Below, piece after piece: positions 34,137 to 47,310 of a DNA stretch of 64,000 bases. Position 1 is the stretch's first letter, and each line of letters starts with the position of its first letter. The stretch is from Neurospora crassa OR74A (Eukaryota > Ascomycota > Sordariomycetes > Sordariales > Sordariaceae): positions 3,286,001 to 3,350,000 of the forward strand of contig NC_026503.1 of NCBI RefSeq assembly GCF_000182925.2. The letters run 5' to 3'. The translations under genes and the position numbers were made by a program. The notes under the pieces are model-generated. The model did not search any database. It worked only from the letters and a program-made list of their open reading frames with translations, and was not told where the DNA came from.

Positions 34137-37100
34137 CTTGCCAGAGTGAGAACTTGGCTATTCTTGTTCTCTCTTGGTTGGATGGGCTGAAGTATTGTCG
34201 GAGCCCAAGAGAGAATAATCTCAATGGGCGGGATGTTGCGAGTATTGATAAAAATGCACCCTGAGATATGTGTTAATGGCCGCTTTTCCACACCTTTTAC
34301 CCCGGTAAATGGCCAAACTCGAGGGAAGTTGCGATGACCACGAATTGAAAACCATCAAGATGCTAGATCTGAAAAGGAAGCGGTTCGGGATTCACCAACC
34401 CCTCAGCCCCAAGGCGAGCCGCAGCACCACCAAGACATGATGTGATGTTACACTAGCGAATGACACCCCCCACTATAGTCAAGCCATCGCCAACTGTCTC
34501 CAATCACAAGCATCCATGGGCTTCAACCCACTGTTTCAAGATGCGCGATGGCGAAGCATTACGCTAGGGATATGCCGTATGGCGAAGCACGAAGACAGAG
34601 GTTGCAACGACGTGCTAGGACTGGAAAGAATGGTGGAAATCGTTTGGTTCGGACAGCCTGGCTATAAGCCGCATTCCAGTCATCGAGATGGCGATGATGA
34701 TGATGAAGATGGAAGCGCCGAGTCTTGAGTTAACATAACTAAAGTGTCAGAACTTGGCACAATTTCCTTGTTGATATCGGTCAAGTGGATAAACAGTATC
34801 CATGATGCTGCGTGCTTGTCACCTCCGAGATTGTGACTGATGGTTAAAAACCGTGAGTACACACATCTCCTGCAAGAAGCTGAAGACGGAGCGAACTTCC
34901 ATCATGTTTTGGAAATCCAATTCCATTGCCCGGCCCTAAAAAGGGAAGCTAAACTAAGGCTTGTAGAGAGGCCCGTGCACAGCTGTTCTTTTGACAATTG
35001 ATTTTGTGAAGAGAATGGAAGTCAAAAGTAGGAAGGCAGGGAAAGAACATCTGTCTATCAACCCGCAGCGGACAAACCGTAACCGTACCTTCCGTGTCAG
35101 GTGCAAATGCTAGGTACATATTCGAACGTGCCCTAACAATTAAACGGTGCCGTGCATGTCAGCGATGCGAGATGGTGTAGTGTACTACTTGGGTGCCTTC
35201 AGTTCACACCCCCATTCCTGGTGGAAGTATAGAGGCAGTTTGATGAATTCTTCTTCTCTCCATCCATCGATTAACCAACTCCACATACCCCACGACATCG
35301 TCAACTCATTACAGCATCATCGCCACAAAGCTTGTCCCACACTATCTGGACCAGATTACCGAAATGACAAACAGGGACCGTTCAATGGGTACAGTACCCC
35401 ACCGCCTCTTTGTTTCGAGGTATTTCAGCTACAGTTCAGTTCGACAAACTGCATTTTCCTTTCTCGCGTCGATCTGGGACCAAAACCGGTTGACCTCTTA
35501 CGGTAGCTTGTTTCATCCATCATATCATCTACCCTTTTACAGGAACGGTTTATCACGATGTATCTCGCTGAAAGTTGTGATGAGGATCCTGAGGTCCTCG
35601 CGTCCCTTGAACCCGACCCCACCAAGAGGTACCGCCCATCCCACTTTCTACTAAAGGTATCGAGGGAATGTGAGAATGGGATTTGCATTTTCCATCCTTC
35701 CCAAGACGTAACCAAGTAGTCTGCTCAAGGATCACCAGCCAAGGTACGTGTACCTAGCAGAACTTTCCGCCATCTAGTGTACTTCCCTTTTTCCTGAGCT
35801 TGAGAGAGTCGGGTATCGGAATAGTTACACTAACAGCTGGATTCAGAAGTAGTGGCTGGCATCCCAGGGCTCCCCACCACCACTTCAGGCCGCTGAGCTG
35901 TCATGAAAACAGCACCCTACATTGACTTTCTCTGGCGCGTTACCCGACGTTTATAATCCAGCTTTTCATGGAGGGAACATACGCACAACCACTCCGAGTT
36001 ATACGACATCGTACCTTTACGCTGCTACGGCGTCTCGATGACATCGCCATGCCCCCGCATGAGAATTTCAACCATATGAATGTTCGTAAATCGCAGAAGG
36101 TGGTCGCAGTTGGGATATTCCCTCCTCAACCACCCAAGACCTCGGAACGAACCACACGTAGGTTCGGCCCTTCCCGCCACCGTTTGGTCAGAGTCCGGTC
36201 ACGGTCCGACGGCCGGGTCCGTGGGTTCACAAAGTCTATTACGCGTTTTCCTGTTCCACGGAGTGTGGGAGCACGGAAGCACCGGCGCAGCAGGCGGGTC
36301 ATCGTCCGACTCCCCTATGTAGTTGTACTGTACACGTGTAGCCCACTGCGGCGCCGCACACCGGTACCCAAAGGCATGGCGGTCCAAAGGCTGGCAGACG
36401 CATCCTTCGGCCATTTTGCAACGTGGGCAGTCCCATGGGACCCCTTGAACTGCAACCTCATGTAACGATGCAGGTCATGGCCACCACGAGGCGCCTGATT
36501 CTGGAAATCGTGTATTCTTTTCAAATCCTTGTCGCTTGGCCTTCTTCTGTCGCTCATCTTTGCGAAACACTGGGCATCGCCGACGATGAAGCGCTCAACG
36601 TGCTTGTCCAGCGTGCCAGGCGTGCCCGTTGCGGGACTGTCCACCCTATCCGTAACACCCTTTCGAGGACCCCCAAGTCATCACCGGCCAAGACCGAGCC
36701 CGTTGAGCGTCTTGTAGCAGCCATTGTTTGACCTGCAAGGGCGGGTCTGCTCCGCCAATTGCGTGTGCCCAGTTGTTGTTGTTTCGGTTGGTAGGCTTGA
36801 ACCCCCATCTTCGTCAACCCTCTGAGCCTACTTTTGGCCTTCTGTCTTCGGCGCGGGGATACCGTTGTCCGAAAAAAGAAAGAAAACAACAAGAAAATAG
36901 TCAACGAGGCGTATGCACCGTTGACTGTTCCGCTTTGCACATTGGTACCCAGGACCCGATGCACGCCTCTTTCTCAACGTTGCGAGCCGTTATCAGGCGC
37001 CATAGGGAAACTCGCTCAGTCAAACTCCGGACTAGCTCCCACTAGTTGTCGTTGGCCAACAAGCCGTCGAATTCACCGGCCACGGCCTGGCTCCTGGCGA

Positions 37101-38217
37101 GGCCGTGATTCGAAGGTTGAAGAATATCGGACTTGGCATTTGACGGTATTGACTCGGCTATGGGTTGAAAGGGGGTTGACGCATGCATGCACATGCCGAT
37201 TGCTTTCTTTTTCCTCACTGAACGTATCTGAACTGGCTTCAACGGTCAATTGTCCAAAGAAACATAAACAGGGCATGAGGCCAGGCCTGTCCGGGTTCTT
37301 TGTCTCATTTCTATCTTCAAGCCCCCTGCCCGCAAATCCCAGGGTCCTCCCAGAAAAACAACGCAACCCCTCAGTCTCAACTCCGAGCTGGTACCACAAT
37401 CCACGGTCCGTATTATCTCGCCGAAAATACGATATCCGTCCTCCGAGACAGTTTTCCAAGCAGCGAGCAAGGTAAGAACCAACTGGAATTCCTAGCAAAA
37501 GAATCCTATGTCTGTGTATTCGAACAGATAGTTCCGTGGTAGGTCGTGGCCGGCAGACGAAGTCTGTGGCGGGATTTTCCTGGGGGCGATGAAGACGTTA
37601 CCCCACAAGATGGAGCTACCCGAACAGACAGAGTTTAGGGTTCCGCCGCGCAGGGACAGGCTGAGACAGGGCAGAGCACGCCAACCAAGGTCAAGACGCG
37701 AAGACAAGCCTCTCGGGAGATACCCATAGTCCCATACGCACCCACGTTGTCGGAACCGCCGAGGAATCCTCGTAGGCCTAGCTAAATGCTAACAAGCCGA
37801 CTTCATCCAGGCGCGACCACTCGAGAAGACATTCTTCAGATCCAGCACATCTTCGCCAAGTTTCTGTGCTCGGGACGTGCTCGAGGAGACCACGCTACGC
37901 CATATCAATTATCCAATTTCCCGGGCCAAGTTATATTGCAGCTTTAGTGGGCGCCGGATGGTCCTATCAGGCCAAGACAAGCCGAACCAGCGTCTATAGC
38001 CAAGCTAGCAGCTGGTACATCGTACTCGGTTTCGATCCAAATATCACCACCCGACCCGAGCTAAAACACGTCCATCGTTCGATTTCTCCGCTCGTCACAT
38101 CGGCTTCCATCCCATCGCATCGACTCGTATTTTGACTAGCACGAGACACACCAGCAAGCACGACCCCCCCAACGTCGCCGATTTCACTCTGAAATTTAGC
38201 CAGACGGATTGCCGACA
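34137..38217. other. Long intergenic region, 4.1 kb
   Basis: No gene I can support with confidence. A cysteine-containing frame at about 36199-36460 on the minus strand is listed separately. The right end is the leader of the zinc-cluster gene starting at 38218. Confidence 0.5.
36199..36460 (-). other. Cysteine-rich open frame, possible exon of a small gene
   Basis: On the minus strand a frame just after an acceptor-like TTGCAG (near 36455) reads WDCPRCKMAEGCVCQPLDRH, then GYRCAAPQW, an acidic patch and a TGA at 36199. The CxxC and CxC spacing and the codon pattern look protein-like. Upstream, two overlapping minus-strand frames (36964-36554 and 36644-36315) could supply 5' coding, but I could not join them by good splice sites. 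Function unknown; it may be a chance frame. Confidence 0.25.
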
Positions 38218-40474
38218 ATGGAGCCCTTCTCGCCCGAAGCCCCACACTGCAACGGCACCTCCAGTAGCAGCTCGCCCGCAGTGTCCAGCGACAGCCCGGG
38301 GACGGCGACCTCGGGCACCGTCCGGAACGGATCGGTGGCTACGACGACATCACAGCCATCAGTACCTCCTCCTTCCGTTCCAGCGGCGTGTCTCCCTTGT
38401 GTGAGTTTGTTATTCCAGATCACAACACTGTTTCCCTAAAAAGGAAAAAAAAAAAAAAAAAAATAAAAAAAAATAAAAAAAAAAAAAAAAAAAAAATGGT
38501 GGCCCGTGTGCTAACAAAACCTCGGCCATATGTAGCGAACCAAACATCTCAGATGCGATGGAAACCACCCATGTGGCCGTTGCACCACGACCGGCATCGT
38601 CGCCGACTGTGCCTATATTGCTTCGCGCCGTGGGTACAAAGGCCCTCGTAGAAACCCCAATAACCCTACTCCCGGCGCCAATCCCAATAAGCGGCATGCG
38701 TCCTCATCGCCCCCTTACGCGGGAACTACTCCTGACAGCTGCCCCATGATGTTGGGGCATGCGCCTGTTACCATGGCCACACCCTCCGTCCATGCCTTCA
38801 ACCCTTCCGTCGTTTTGCCGGATCAGTCGCAGCTCTCCTTCCCGTCAACCCCATCCGTTGCGAGCATCCCCGTCTACAGGAATAACTATATGATGGACGG
38901 CACCGCTATGACATTGGCGACACAGGCCGCTCCGCCCATCCAGCCTCCAGCAGCAAGTTTGCCAGAGCGTTGTTTCGAGGCTTTCTACCACTTTTTCCAC
39001 GCCGGTCATCCGTTCGTCTTGCCCAAGAGGAACTTGGTTGAATTGCTCAAGAGCAACTCAGAGCCAAACCTTCCAGTATTGATGGCCGCCATGAGATATA
39101 TTGGTTCACTTTACGTTGATGCAGGTCCTGCCAAGGCCAGATTTCTGGATGAAGCCATTCAGCTGTGCTACGCCCCGGGTGTGCGCAAGGACGGATTCTT
39201 GATCCAGGCGCTCCTGCTTATCATCATTGGCTTAGACGGCAGTTGCGAGCAAGAAAGAGCTCGGGAACTCCTTGCTATTTGCGAAAGATATGCCATCGAA
39301 ATTGACCTTAACAAGCGGGAATTTGCTGTGATGCATGGCCGAGGCGATCCGATCATGGAGGAAAGTTGGCGGCGAACCTGGTGGGATCTCTATGTCTGCG
39401 ATGGCATGATTGCTGGTGTTCACCGGGTGACCAACTTCCTTTTGTTTGATATCATGACTGACGTTGGCCTTCCCTGCGAGGAGGAGGAGTACCACAAAGG
39501 GGTATGTGTTTTCCCAACAGCAATGAGATACCGATGTTTGAATGTTGACTAACCTGTGATTGTTTTCAGTGCATCCCTTCACCGATGAGTCTTGAGGACT
39601 TTGACGACAAGGAGTTCCAGGACGAAGACCGAGAGTTCTCATCATTTGCGTATCGTGTTGCCGCAGCCAGAAATCTGGGCAGGATGATGCGGATGCCGAA
39701 CGTCATGTTCCCGGATGCAGCAGAGGTGGACAAGATGGAGGCACATCTGTCCAATTGGAGAATGCATCTTCCGGATAACAAGAGGGACGATCTCGATAAG
39801 AATTGCCAGCTTGATGAAATGATGTTCCAAGCGCACTTTATCACCCATGCGTAAGTCATCACTGCACCAATCCCGACAAAGCATGTTCAGGAAATTGTGT
39901 ACTGATGCCCTTCACAACCCGTAGGTGCACCATTATGCTCCACCAGCCTCTTTCCCAGCTTGACTCTTCGCCAGTCCAAGCCGTCAACTCTTGCGCGCCT
40001 CACAGGCCCGTCCACTCAGGCGATCAATACAACGCCCATACTAGGCACACTGTCACGGCAGCCTGCGAGATCAGCAAGATGATCACGCAAGCTGTTCCCG
40101 TGACCAGCCATACGCACTTCTTTACGTGCGTCGTAACCCTCTCTTCCATCGTCCACCTGTCCAAGTGGGCCCTCTACATGATTGAAGATGAGGCCGACCT
40201 TCGCCAGCAAATCCGGCTGAACATTGGCGCCCTCAACAAGCTCAGCAAGGTCTGGAAGGCGGCCAATACGGCTTGGACCCAGGTCAAGGGCGTGGCGCAG
40301 GAGATCTACCGCCAAAAGAAGGTGCAGCAGATCACCCCGGCTTTCTGGGTCGGCTATACCCAGGAACAGATGATGACATCCATTCAGGCGGACGAGAGCA
40401 TCATAAGCGAGTTCGACCAGGGGCTGATTGCTCAAGTTGGCATTGCTCAAGTTGGCGTCACTCAAGCTCAGTGA
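38218..40474 (+). CDS. Zn(II)2Cys6 fungal transcription factor, four exons
   Basis: Exons 38218-38400, 38536-39501, 39570-39850 and 39925-40474 give 659 residues. All introns have GTGAGT/GTATGT/GTAAGT donors and YAG acceptors, and the frame is exact. The zinc cluster is classical: Cys 58, 61, 68, 74, 77 and 86 (C-x2-C-x6-C-x5-C-x2-C-x8-C). It is split by intron 1 right after the second Cys; the second exon supplies RTKHLRCDGNHPCGRCTTTG. The rest matches the fungal regulatory middle-homology region: FYHFFHAGHPFVLPKRNLVE, an ESWRRTWWDLYVCDGMIAG motif typical of the family, and a C-terminal helical part (LHQPLSQLD). The tail contains a short repeat (IAQVG / VTQ). It probably binds CGG-type sites and regulates metabolism; the pathway is not identifiable. 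Confidence 0.9.
38445..38496. repeat. Poly(A) tract (about 52 bases, two T interruptions) inside an intron
   Basis: It occupies over a third of the 135-base first intron (38401-38535) of the zinc-cluster gene, upstream of the GTGCTAAC branch region, in sense-strand A orientation. Confidence 0.95.
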
Positions 40475-40816
40475 GCTGATGGCGTCGATAAGGTGATGCG
40501 TCTTGTCTTGGTTTGGGATGAGGGGCTCAAAGAGAAATCGCAAGTGGATGGTATAAGATAATCTTGGTAGTTGCAAAGCGGGTAGAAAGGCAGGAAGAGG
40601 GTCTTGTACTTAAATAGTCGACTCTGGGTAGTGGATTTTCAAAACAACGACAAGGCCAACAGGGGCGTGTCTGGGCGCGTGCCTTCAAGAGTGCAGTACC
40701 TTGCGAGCAAGTAAGGTAGTTACAGTACGCTTGGGCTCGCTTGGTTGCTTGGACATAGTTTTGGGTTACATAAAATATCCTAGTAAATATCACGATTGGT
40801 TATCGGTCTCTCGAAC

Positions 40817-40829
40817 GGGGGGGGGGGGG
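40817..40829. repeat. G13 homopolymer
   Basis: Uninterrupted G run in intergenic DNA. Confidence 0.9.
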
Positions 40830-42963
40830 TTCGGCGTTCGCTTTTCGGTGAGGATACTACCAAGTCCCCGGATAACTAACCGTTCGCCGATAGTTCGCCG
40901 ATAGTGTTGCCACATGGGCTCCTCGCCGAACTGGGAGGGCCAGAGTCCGGACTCTACCATTGGATATCGGCTTATTATTGCGGGCATGTGTATCCCCGCG
41001 TGCTCCGATGTCAGGGGATGCTACGGGGTCAATCCCAAGGTGCTGGACCGATCATAAGGCTGGAACCTGGGAAGTCGGCAACAACGCGGAAGACTTCTCC
41101 GGGTTGCATTGTGTTGTCGAGTTGTTGAAGATCAGAGTGTCGTTGGGTAACATCGCGAACAAATTCGCCGGCGACAAATCAAGATTGCGACGCACTTGGC
41201 ACCCTCAAGTCTGTCTTGGGCTTCCATATCTCTCAGGATGGAGAAGATATACGTTGCACGATCTCTTCGCCGAGAGCTATACGGCGACCGAGTCAGGATG
41301 GTCACGGCGACAACGGGCAGCTTGTGCGTTGGTGAAGACGAAGTCACGTCGGGGATCTACCGTCAGCATCGCCACTTGCCAGTCGCTAAAGCCTCGCGAT
41401 CCTTCGTTCGTTCGGTTACTAGTGTAGCGTGAACTCGCAAGACATAGCCGTCTTCCGGCAGTGTACCGAGCATCTACACTAGAGGGCCGAAGCCCTAGCG
41501 AGTCCAACCTCCGAGTCTAAAACTACCTTGATACCTGACAAGCCGGCATCTCTTCGCCGAATCTCAAGTCCGCCCGGGGATAATGCTCGGCGACGTCAAC
41601 ATAACTGAGTCACATTTGATTTCAAGGCGACCGATGACAGGTAACGGAATGATGACCGCCTCCAAGCGACCATGCTAATGAGTGGCATTTTCACTTCACT
41701 TCATCATACCCTTCCGTCTGTGCTTTCGTGGAATTACCCTTGTGTACACGGCGCAACAGACTCGACGGGATGATGACAACCCACATGGGGCATATGGTTG
41801 TCAGCCGCCCGCCTTCGCCGTTCGGGATCCGGTTGCTGCAATCTGGAAAGGTGGGAGGGTTTGTGATACCCACCTAGGGCCGTCTCGGAATTAAAAGGTT
41901 GAAACAGGCATGTCTCGCCGAAGAGACAACATGGTGGTGGTGTGGACGAAGAACTACACTAGTGCCTCGTTCTGTCTTGGGCGATATCGATCTTATGGAT
42001 GTCGGCGATGCTCGTCATGATGATCGAGGGCCTCATGAACCCAATCTTTCCTCCATCCATATCTTGAACCCCGCCTGTGTACAATACCGAGACCCCGAAC
42101 CATTCTTTCAAAACGTATGTGGAATAATACTTAATCGGCAACATCCTACCATCAGATCGACGTGACCCCAATCTACCACGCTACACGTCGACCTACCTAC
42201 GCCTTGCAAGGGCATCATTTCAGCGTAGCGTTGAACCCCGAGTGCAACACCATCTCGCCATTCAGTCGCCGTCAACGTCAGCGGCACAACAGTGATCGGC
42301 TAAGTATGCTCAGCCGCCAACGTAATTTTGTACTAAGTTATAAGCGAATCATTACCTCGTAACATTCGGAGACTTCAGAAATGCTGAATGAACATGTCTT
42401 ACGTACCTACCTTATCATTGAGAGCGTCAAGTCAGATCTAAAGAAACTCTTACTTCGTGGGAGGGGTGCTATGACTGGACGGATGGAAATCATGTTGAGT
42501 GGAATACCAAGCCAGATACAGCCAGTTTCTGTCCTTTTTCTTGCGGAGTTTATTTGCTGCTTTTGGAGTATCACGACCTAGCTTGATGGTGAGCATGAAG
42601 CTCTGAACCATACCTACGTAACGCTGGCTAAACACTAGGGAATTTTGATTTGGCGCTGATCACAAACCCAGTCTCCAAACCGCCAGTAACCGAGCGCCAG
42701 GTAGCATTGTTGACAGCTAGCTTCGTAAGGCTTCAGGCTGCGATTCAGAAAGGAATATAACCTGAGGTGATTGTGCACCTGCTGGACTTGAATTGCTGTT
42801 CTGGTGATAGGTACCTCTAGGGAGGGAGCTTGTGGGTTTGTGTTGCTTGGCTCCCGACTCCCAATTCCTAGGGAAAGGTTGACTTTCGCCCTACGTACAA
42901 CACGGTTTTCGTCATCAACAAGACAAGACAAGCTGACATAAGACAAGAGGGAAGGGGGAAGAA

Positions 42964-42985
42964 GAAAGAAAGAAAGAAAGAAAGA
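42964..42985. repeat. (GAAA)n microsatellite
   Basis: About five GAAA units in intergenic DNA. Confidence 0.85.
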
Positions 42986-44599
42986 AGAGTACTTGGTCGA
43001 TCGGATGACGAGAACACTGATCTAGTGTAGTTTCCGGGGGCAAGAGAAGCACTGTAATCAAACAAACACGGGCAACCCGCCTGAACAATTGTTACAGATC
43101 ACAGTGTCGGGGATCATCTGGAGTTAACGTATTAACGTATCGGCTCATCACCATCTCTCTTTTTCGATCATCAATCATACAACAGAACTGTGACTGATTG
43201 GCCCATCTTGCTTCCTTCATTCAAACTCGACGATGCAAAAAGCAATGCCACAGTATTATAGATACTCCGGGGCTCGGCCTGATGTTGTGTGCCTAGATCG
43301 GATTTAGTCCGACTTGCAAGTCTACGGGTCATGCTTTTCCACATTTGCAAATGCCTGGATATCAATCAACACAGTTGGACGCCGATCTTTGGGGTCTTGA
43401 TTGTACGGTCTACCTGTTCAAGCCTCAATGTTTGTTCAAAAAGGCTTCATGTACCATAAATGCGGACTTGATCATACGATGGCGCTTGCATATCGATGAA
43501 AGACTAAAAAGAAAGAGAGAAGGTATCAAAAAGCAAAGAGAATTGGCAAAGCCAAGTCGAGCCAAGAAAACGCCCCCAAATGCCGTCCGCCATCCACTAT
43601 CACCCTCTTGTACCGCCCCTGCCTATTTTTCGTTGATGAGGGATAGGTGTGTTCAGTACACCCTGGTTCTGTTCGGGCCGGGAAACAACCTCCTCACAAT
43701 TTATCTTCTTAATCCTTTGTTTTTATCCTTTTTTTTTTTTTTTTTCTTTTCTCACGATGAACAGACGAAGCTGAATAACTAACGTCTGAACATCGATGTT
43801 GCCCTCGCCGTCATCATATGCAAAGAACCACACAAACAAGACAGACAGCGTTGCTTGCGCCTTCCACTTACTTGCACGATGCAAAATGCAATCTTGACAC
43901 CTACAAAACGTTGATCCTCATCCGGGAGCTAGAGCTAGCTGCATGCAAGTGCTTTCTTTTTCGAGATCAGCCAAGACACGATCAGCCAAACAAGAAAGGG
44001 CATAGCTGAGCCATCTTGTTTCGATACATGTAGCAAACTACTTTCCTTTCCCTGCAACAAGAGAGCGAAGGAAGGCAGGCAGGCAGGCAGTCCATTCTCG
44101 AGTGAGAATTTGGTGGCGCTCGGTGCTTGAAGGAACTGAAGCAAACATCACCACCGGTGATATGAGGCTTTACAGAACCCCCCAAGCGGTGGAACGATTT
44201 TTATCGTGAGGAGGAGTACGAAAGAGACATGGGATGCCAGCTAGTCACTAAAGAAACATGAATCGCTTCAGCCATACCCGAGACAGGGCATACTCGAAAA
44301 AAGAGACACGGTACGGTATATACATACAGAGAGCCGAGAAGAGGAGAAAAGAAAAAGTATCGGGCTTTGTCTCACGTGTTGTCAAACCGGACGGAGTAAG
44401 GGAACAAGGAACAAGAGGACGGGATCTACTAGGTACATATGTATGTCAGTACTAAGAAAGAACGTTTATGCGCTGACGACAGTGTGCGGGAATAAGCTAC
44501 TGAATGGGAGTCACTTTCCATTCCCTCGCTTTATCTCTTCGCCGCCAAAACAGTCGGTAGTAGCACGGTACTGCAGTGTAGAAAACGGCTAGGGCACGC

Positions 44600-44615
44600 G
44601 GGGGGGGGGGGGGGG
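44600..44615. repeat. G16 homopolymer
   Basis: Uninterrupted G run about 500 bases upstream of the ABCG transporter start. Confidence 0.9.
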
Positions 44616-45115
44616 TGTCTGAGGGAGCTGATATGTATCTTGTAAGCGCGCTGCGACCAATAGGGAAGGGAGGGCTTGTATGGGTAACTCTTTTCCTTTT
44701 CGGAAGATGGACAGACAATGCTCCCCCCATCACAATTCCATGTCCCCTGAGTTATGGGCGGTATCACACTCCGTGTACCGGGGACCGTATAGGTGGTATG
44801 GATGCCATTGTTTCGGGTCGCACTGGTCGGCGAGCTTTGTGGCAGAAATAAGCTGCATCGGGCTTCTTGGTATGGCTTGTTTGTCTTCGTAGCCTTGTCT
44901 TCTCTGGAATGGGGTCTGAGATGTGGACGCTGGACGATCCATATAAGGGTCGGATTCGAACCTTCAAAGAGATGGAAGGTGTTTTTGTGGAAAAGTCCGG
45001 TTGTCAGGTATCTGTTGCGCTTTGTTGTTCTGTTCGGGATATCGTGGATTCAGAGTCTTGAGTTGCTTCATCACTTCACTAATATCAATCATACCGTTCA
45101 ACAACTACAAAAACA

Positions 45116-47310
45116 ATGGGTATCTCCAGCTCGTCCTCCGAGCACAGCACCAGCGTCGAGCGGAAGGATCCCGTCGTCGAAGGCATTGATATCGAACGAC
45201 ACGCCGTTGCCGAATCCCATCTCGTCAACACCACGGTGAAGAACATCAGCTGGAAGGGCGTCACGGTAACAGTCAAGGACAGAGAGACGAAGGAACCAAA
45301 GAACATTGTCGACAATGTGGATGGTATCGTAGAAGCCGGTATGTCTTCCCATTTCCCTCTCTACCCACCTCACTCAATACCTCATCCACTAACACCTCTT
45401 TGTTTTTTTTTCCCCCTTCACCAGGCGAGATCCTAGCCTGCATGGGCCCTTCAGGATCCGGCAAGACCACTCTACTCAACTTCCTCGCGTCCCGCCCCCT
45501 CCCTTCCGCCTCCGGCGGTGGCACCACTACCTCCGGGTCCGTCCTCATCAATGGCCAACCTACTTCCACCTCTACCTTCCGTGAGATCACCCGCTTCGTC
45601 GAGCAGGAAGATACTTTGATCGGGTCGCTCACGGTGAGGGAGACTCTCGACTTCTCGTTTCGACTTGCCAGCTCGTCCAAGGTTCTCCCCAAGAGGGAGA
45701 GAATTGCCAGGATTGAAGGATTACTTGATGCTTTTGGGCTGAGAGGGCAGAAGGATGCGCTGATCGGCACGCCGATTCGCAAGGGAATCAGTGGTGGACA
45801 GAAGAGGAGGGTGAGCGTGGCAAGTCAGTTGATCACCAGCCCGAGAATTCTGTTTCTGGATGAGCCGACGAGTGGGTTGGATAGTAAGGCCGGGTGGGAG
45901 GTGGTCAAGTATTTAAAGGAGGTTGCGAGGAGGAATAATGTGAGGCTCCTTCCTTGTGCTGATGTTTGCTGGGAACTCGTGGCTGACAGGAACAAAAACA
46001 GTTGATCGTCATTGCTTCGATTCACCAGCCCTCCACAGCAACGTTCAATCTCTTTGATAAACTCATGCTCCTTTCCGCTGGCAAGATGCACTACTTCGGC
46101 CCTGTCACGGGCGTTACGGAGCACTATGAGGCCTTGGGGCACGAGGTGCCGCTTCATGTCAATCCGGCCGAGTTCCTGCTTGACTTGGTCAACATCGACT
46201 TTGCTTCGGAGCGCGAGGAGGCAGTAAAGGCTTTGGATGACATGCAGACTGCTTGGCAAGGATCTGAGAGATCGAGACAGTTAACTGCCGCGGTAGCGGA
46301 GGCGGAAGCCAGAGGTGGTGATCAAGTTGATATTTCTACCGCCGGACTTGGGGGAAAGCCGGGTTTAATCGGTAGTACGGCAACACTACTCCATCGGAGT
46401 TTCGTCAAGAGTTATCGAGACGTGGTGGCGTATGGCATCAGGGCAGCAATGTACTTTGGTCTCGCCATCATGGTCGGTACTGTCTGGGTGAGACTGGATG
46501 CTGCTCAAGAGTCTATCATTCCTTTCATCAACGCTCTGTTCTTGTAAGTCTTACTTTCTCTTACCATTTCTTCTCGACCTCCGTGCTAATCATGGTTTTA
46601 TGACCATCAGCGGCTCCGCCTTCATGTCCTTCATGGCCGTCGCCTACTGTCCCGCCTGGCTCGAAGATTACTTCCAATACGTCAAAGAACGTCGCAACGG
46701 GCTCTACGGCCCCACGGCTCTGATCATCTCCAACTTCCTGATTGGCATCCCCTACCTCTTTGGTTTTTCGTTGCTGTTCTCCGTCATCTCCTACTGGCTT
46801 GTTAACTTCCAGCCCACAGCGACTGCCTTCTTCATCTGGGTATTCTGGCTCTTCTGCGACCTTTTGGCGGCAGAAAGTCTGGTGGTGTTTATGTCCTCGC
46901 TCTTCCCCTCCTTTGTTATTTCCCTTGCCTTGGTCGCCTTCGCCAACGGCCTGTGGATGAGCGTCGATGGGTTCATGGTGCAGCCGACGATCTTGAACGT
47001 GTTTTACAAATACGTGTTTCATTACTGGGACTATCAGAAGTATGTGTTTGAGAACATGATGATCAACGAGTTCAAGGATCGGGTGTATACGTGTGGAAAA
47101 TTGCCCGAGGGAATGACGGGTGTTAATGGGAGCAATTGCCAATGCATGTACCAGACTGATTTGGCGGATCAGTGTCTGATTAGGGGGCAAGGCGTGTTGG
47201 ATCAGTATGGGTATAAGCCAGGCAAACAGGGGAGGGATATTGGGATTATGTTTTGTATTATTGTTGGGTGGAGGTTGGCTGCCTGGGTGGTGCTGAAGTT
47301 GAAGAAGTGA
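45116..47310 (+). CDS. ABCG-type (White subfamily) half-transporter
   Basis: Exons 45116-45338, 45425-45939, 46002-46543 and 46611-47310 give 659 residues; all three introns are 62-86 bases with consensus ends. The ATP-binding domain comes first: Walker A GPSGSGKTT (82-90), signature ISGGQKRR (about 196-203), Walker B ILFLDE (216-221) followed by PTSGLDS, and the H-loop SIHQPS coded right after intron 2. The C-terminal half has about six membrane helices (for example AAMYFGLAIMVGTVWVRL and a WVFWLFCDLLAAESLVVFM stretch) and a large Cys-containing loop before the last helix (VYTCGKLPEGMTGVNGSNCQC). A half-transporter must dimerise to work. Substrates of fungal members are sterols, lipids or drugs; this one is unknown. 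The N-terminal 45 residues are Ser-rich and variable. Confidence 0.93.

Larger units (their letters stand above)
40475..45115. other. Long intergenic region, 4.6 kb
   Basis: No convincing gene on either strand. Contents seen: a G13 run (40817-40829), a cluster of TCGCCGA-like words at about 40880-42310, a GAAA repeat (42964-42985), a T17 run (43729-43745), a GGCA repeat near 44074-44090 and a G16 run (44600-44615). Confidence 0.5.
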
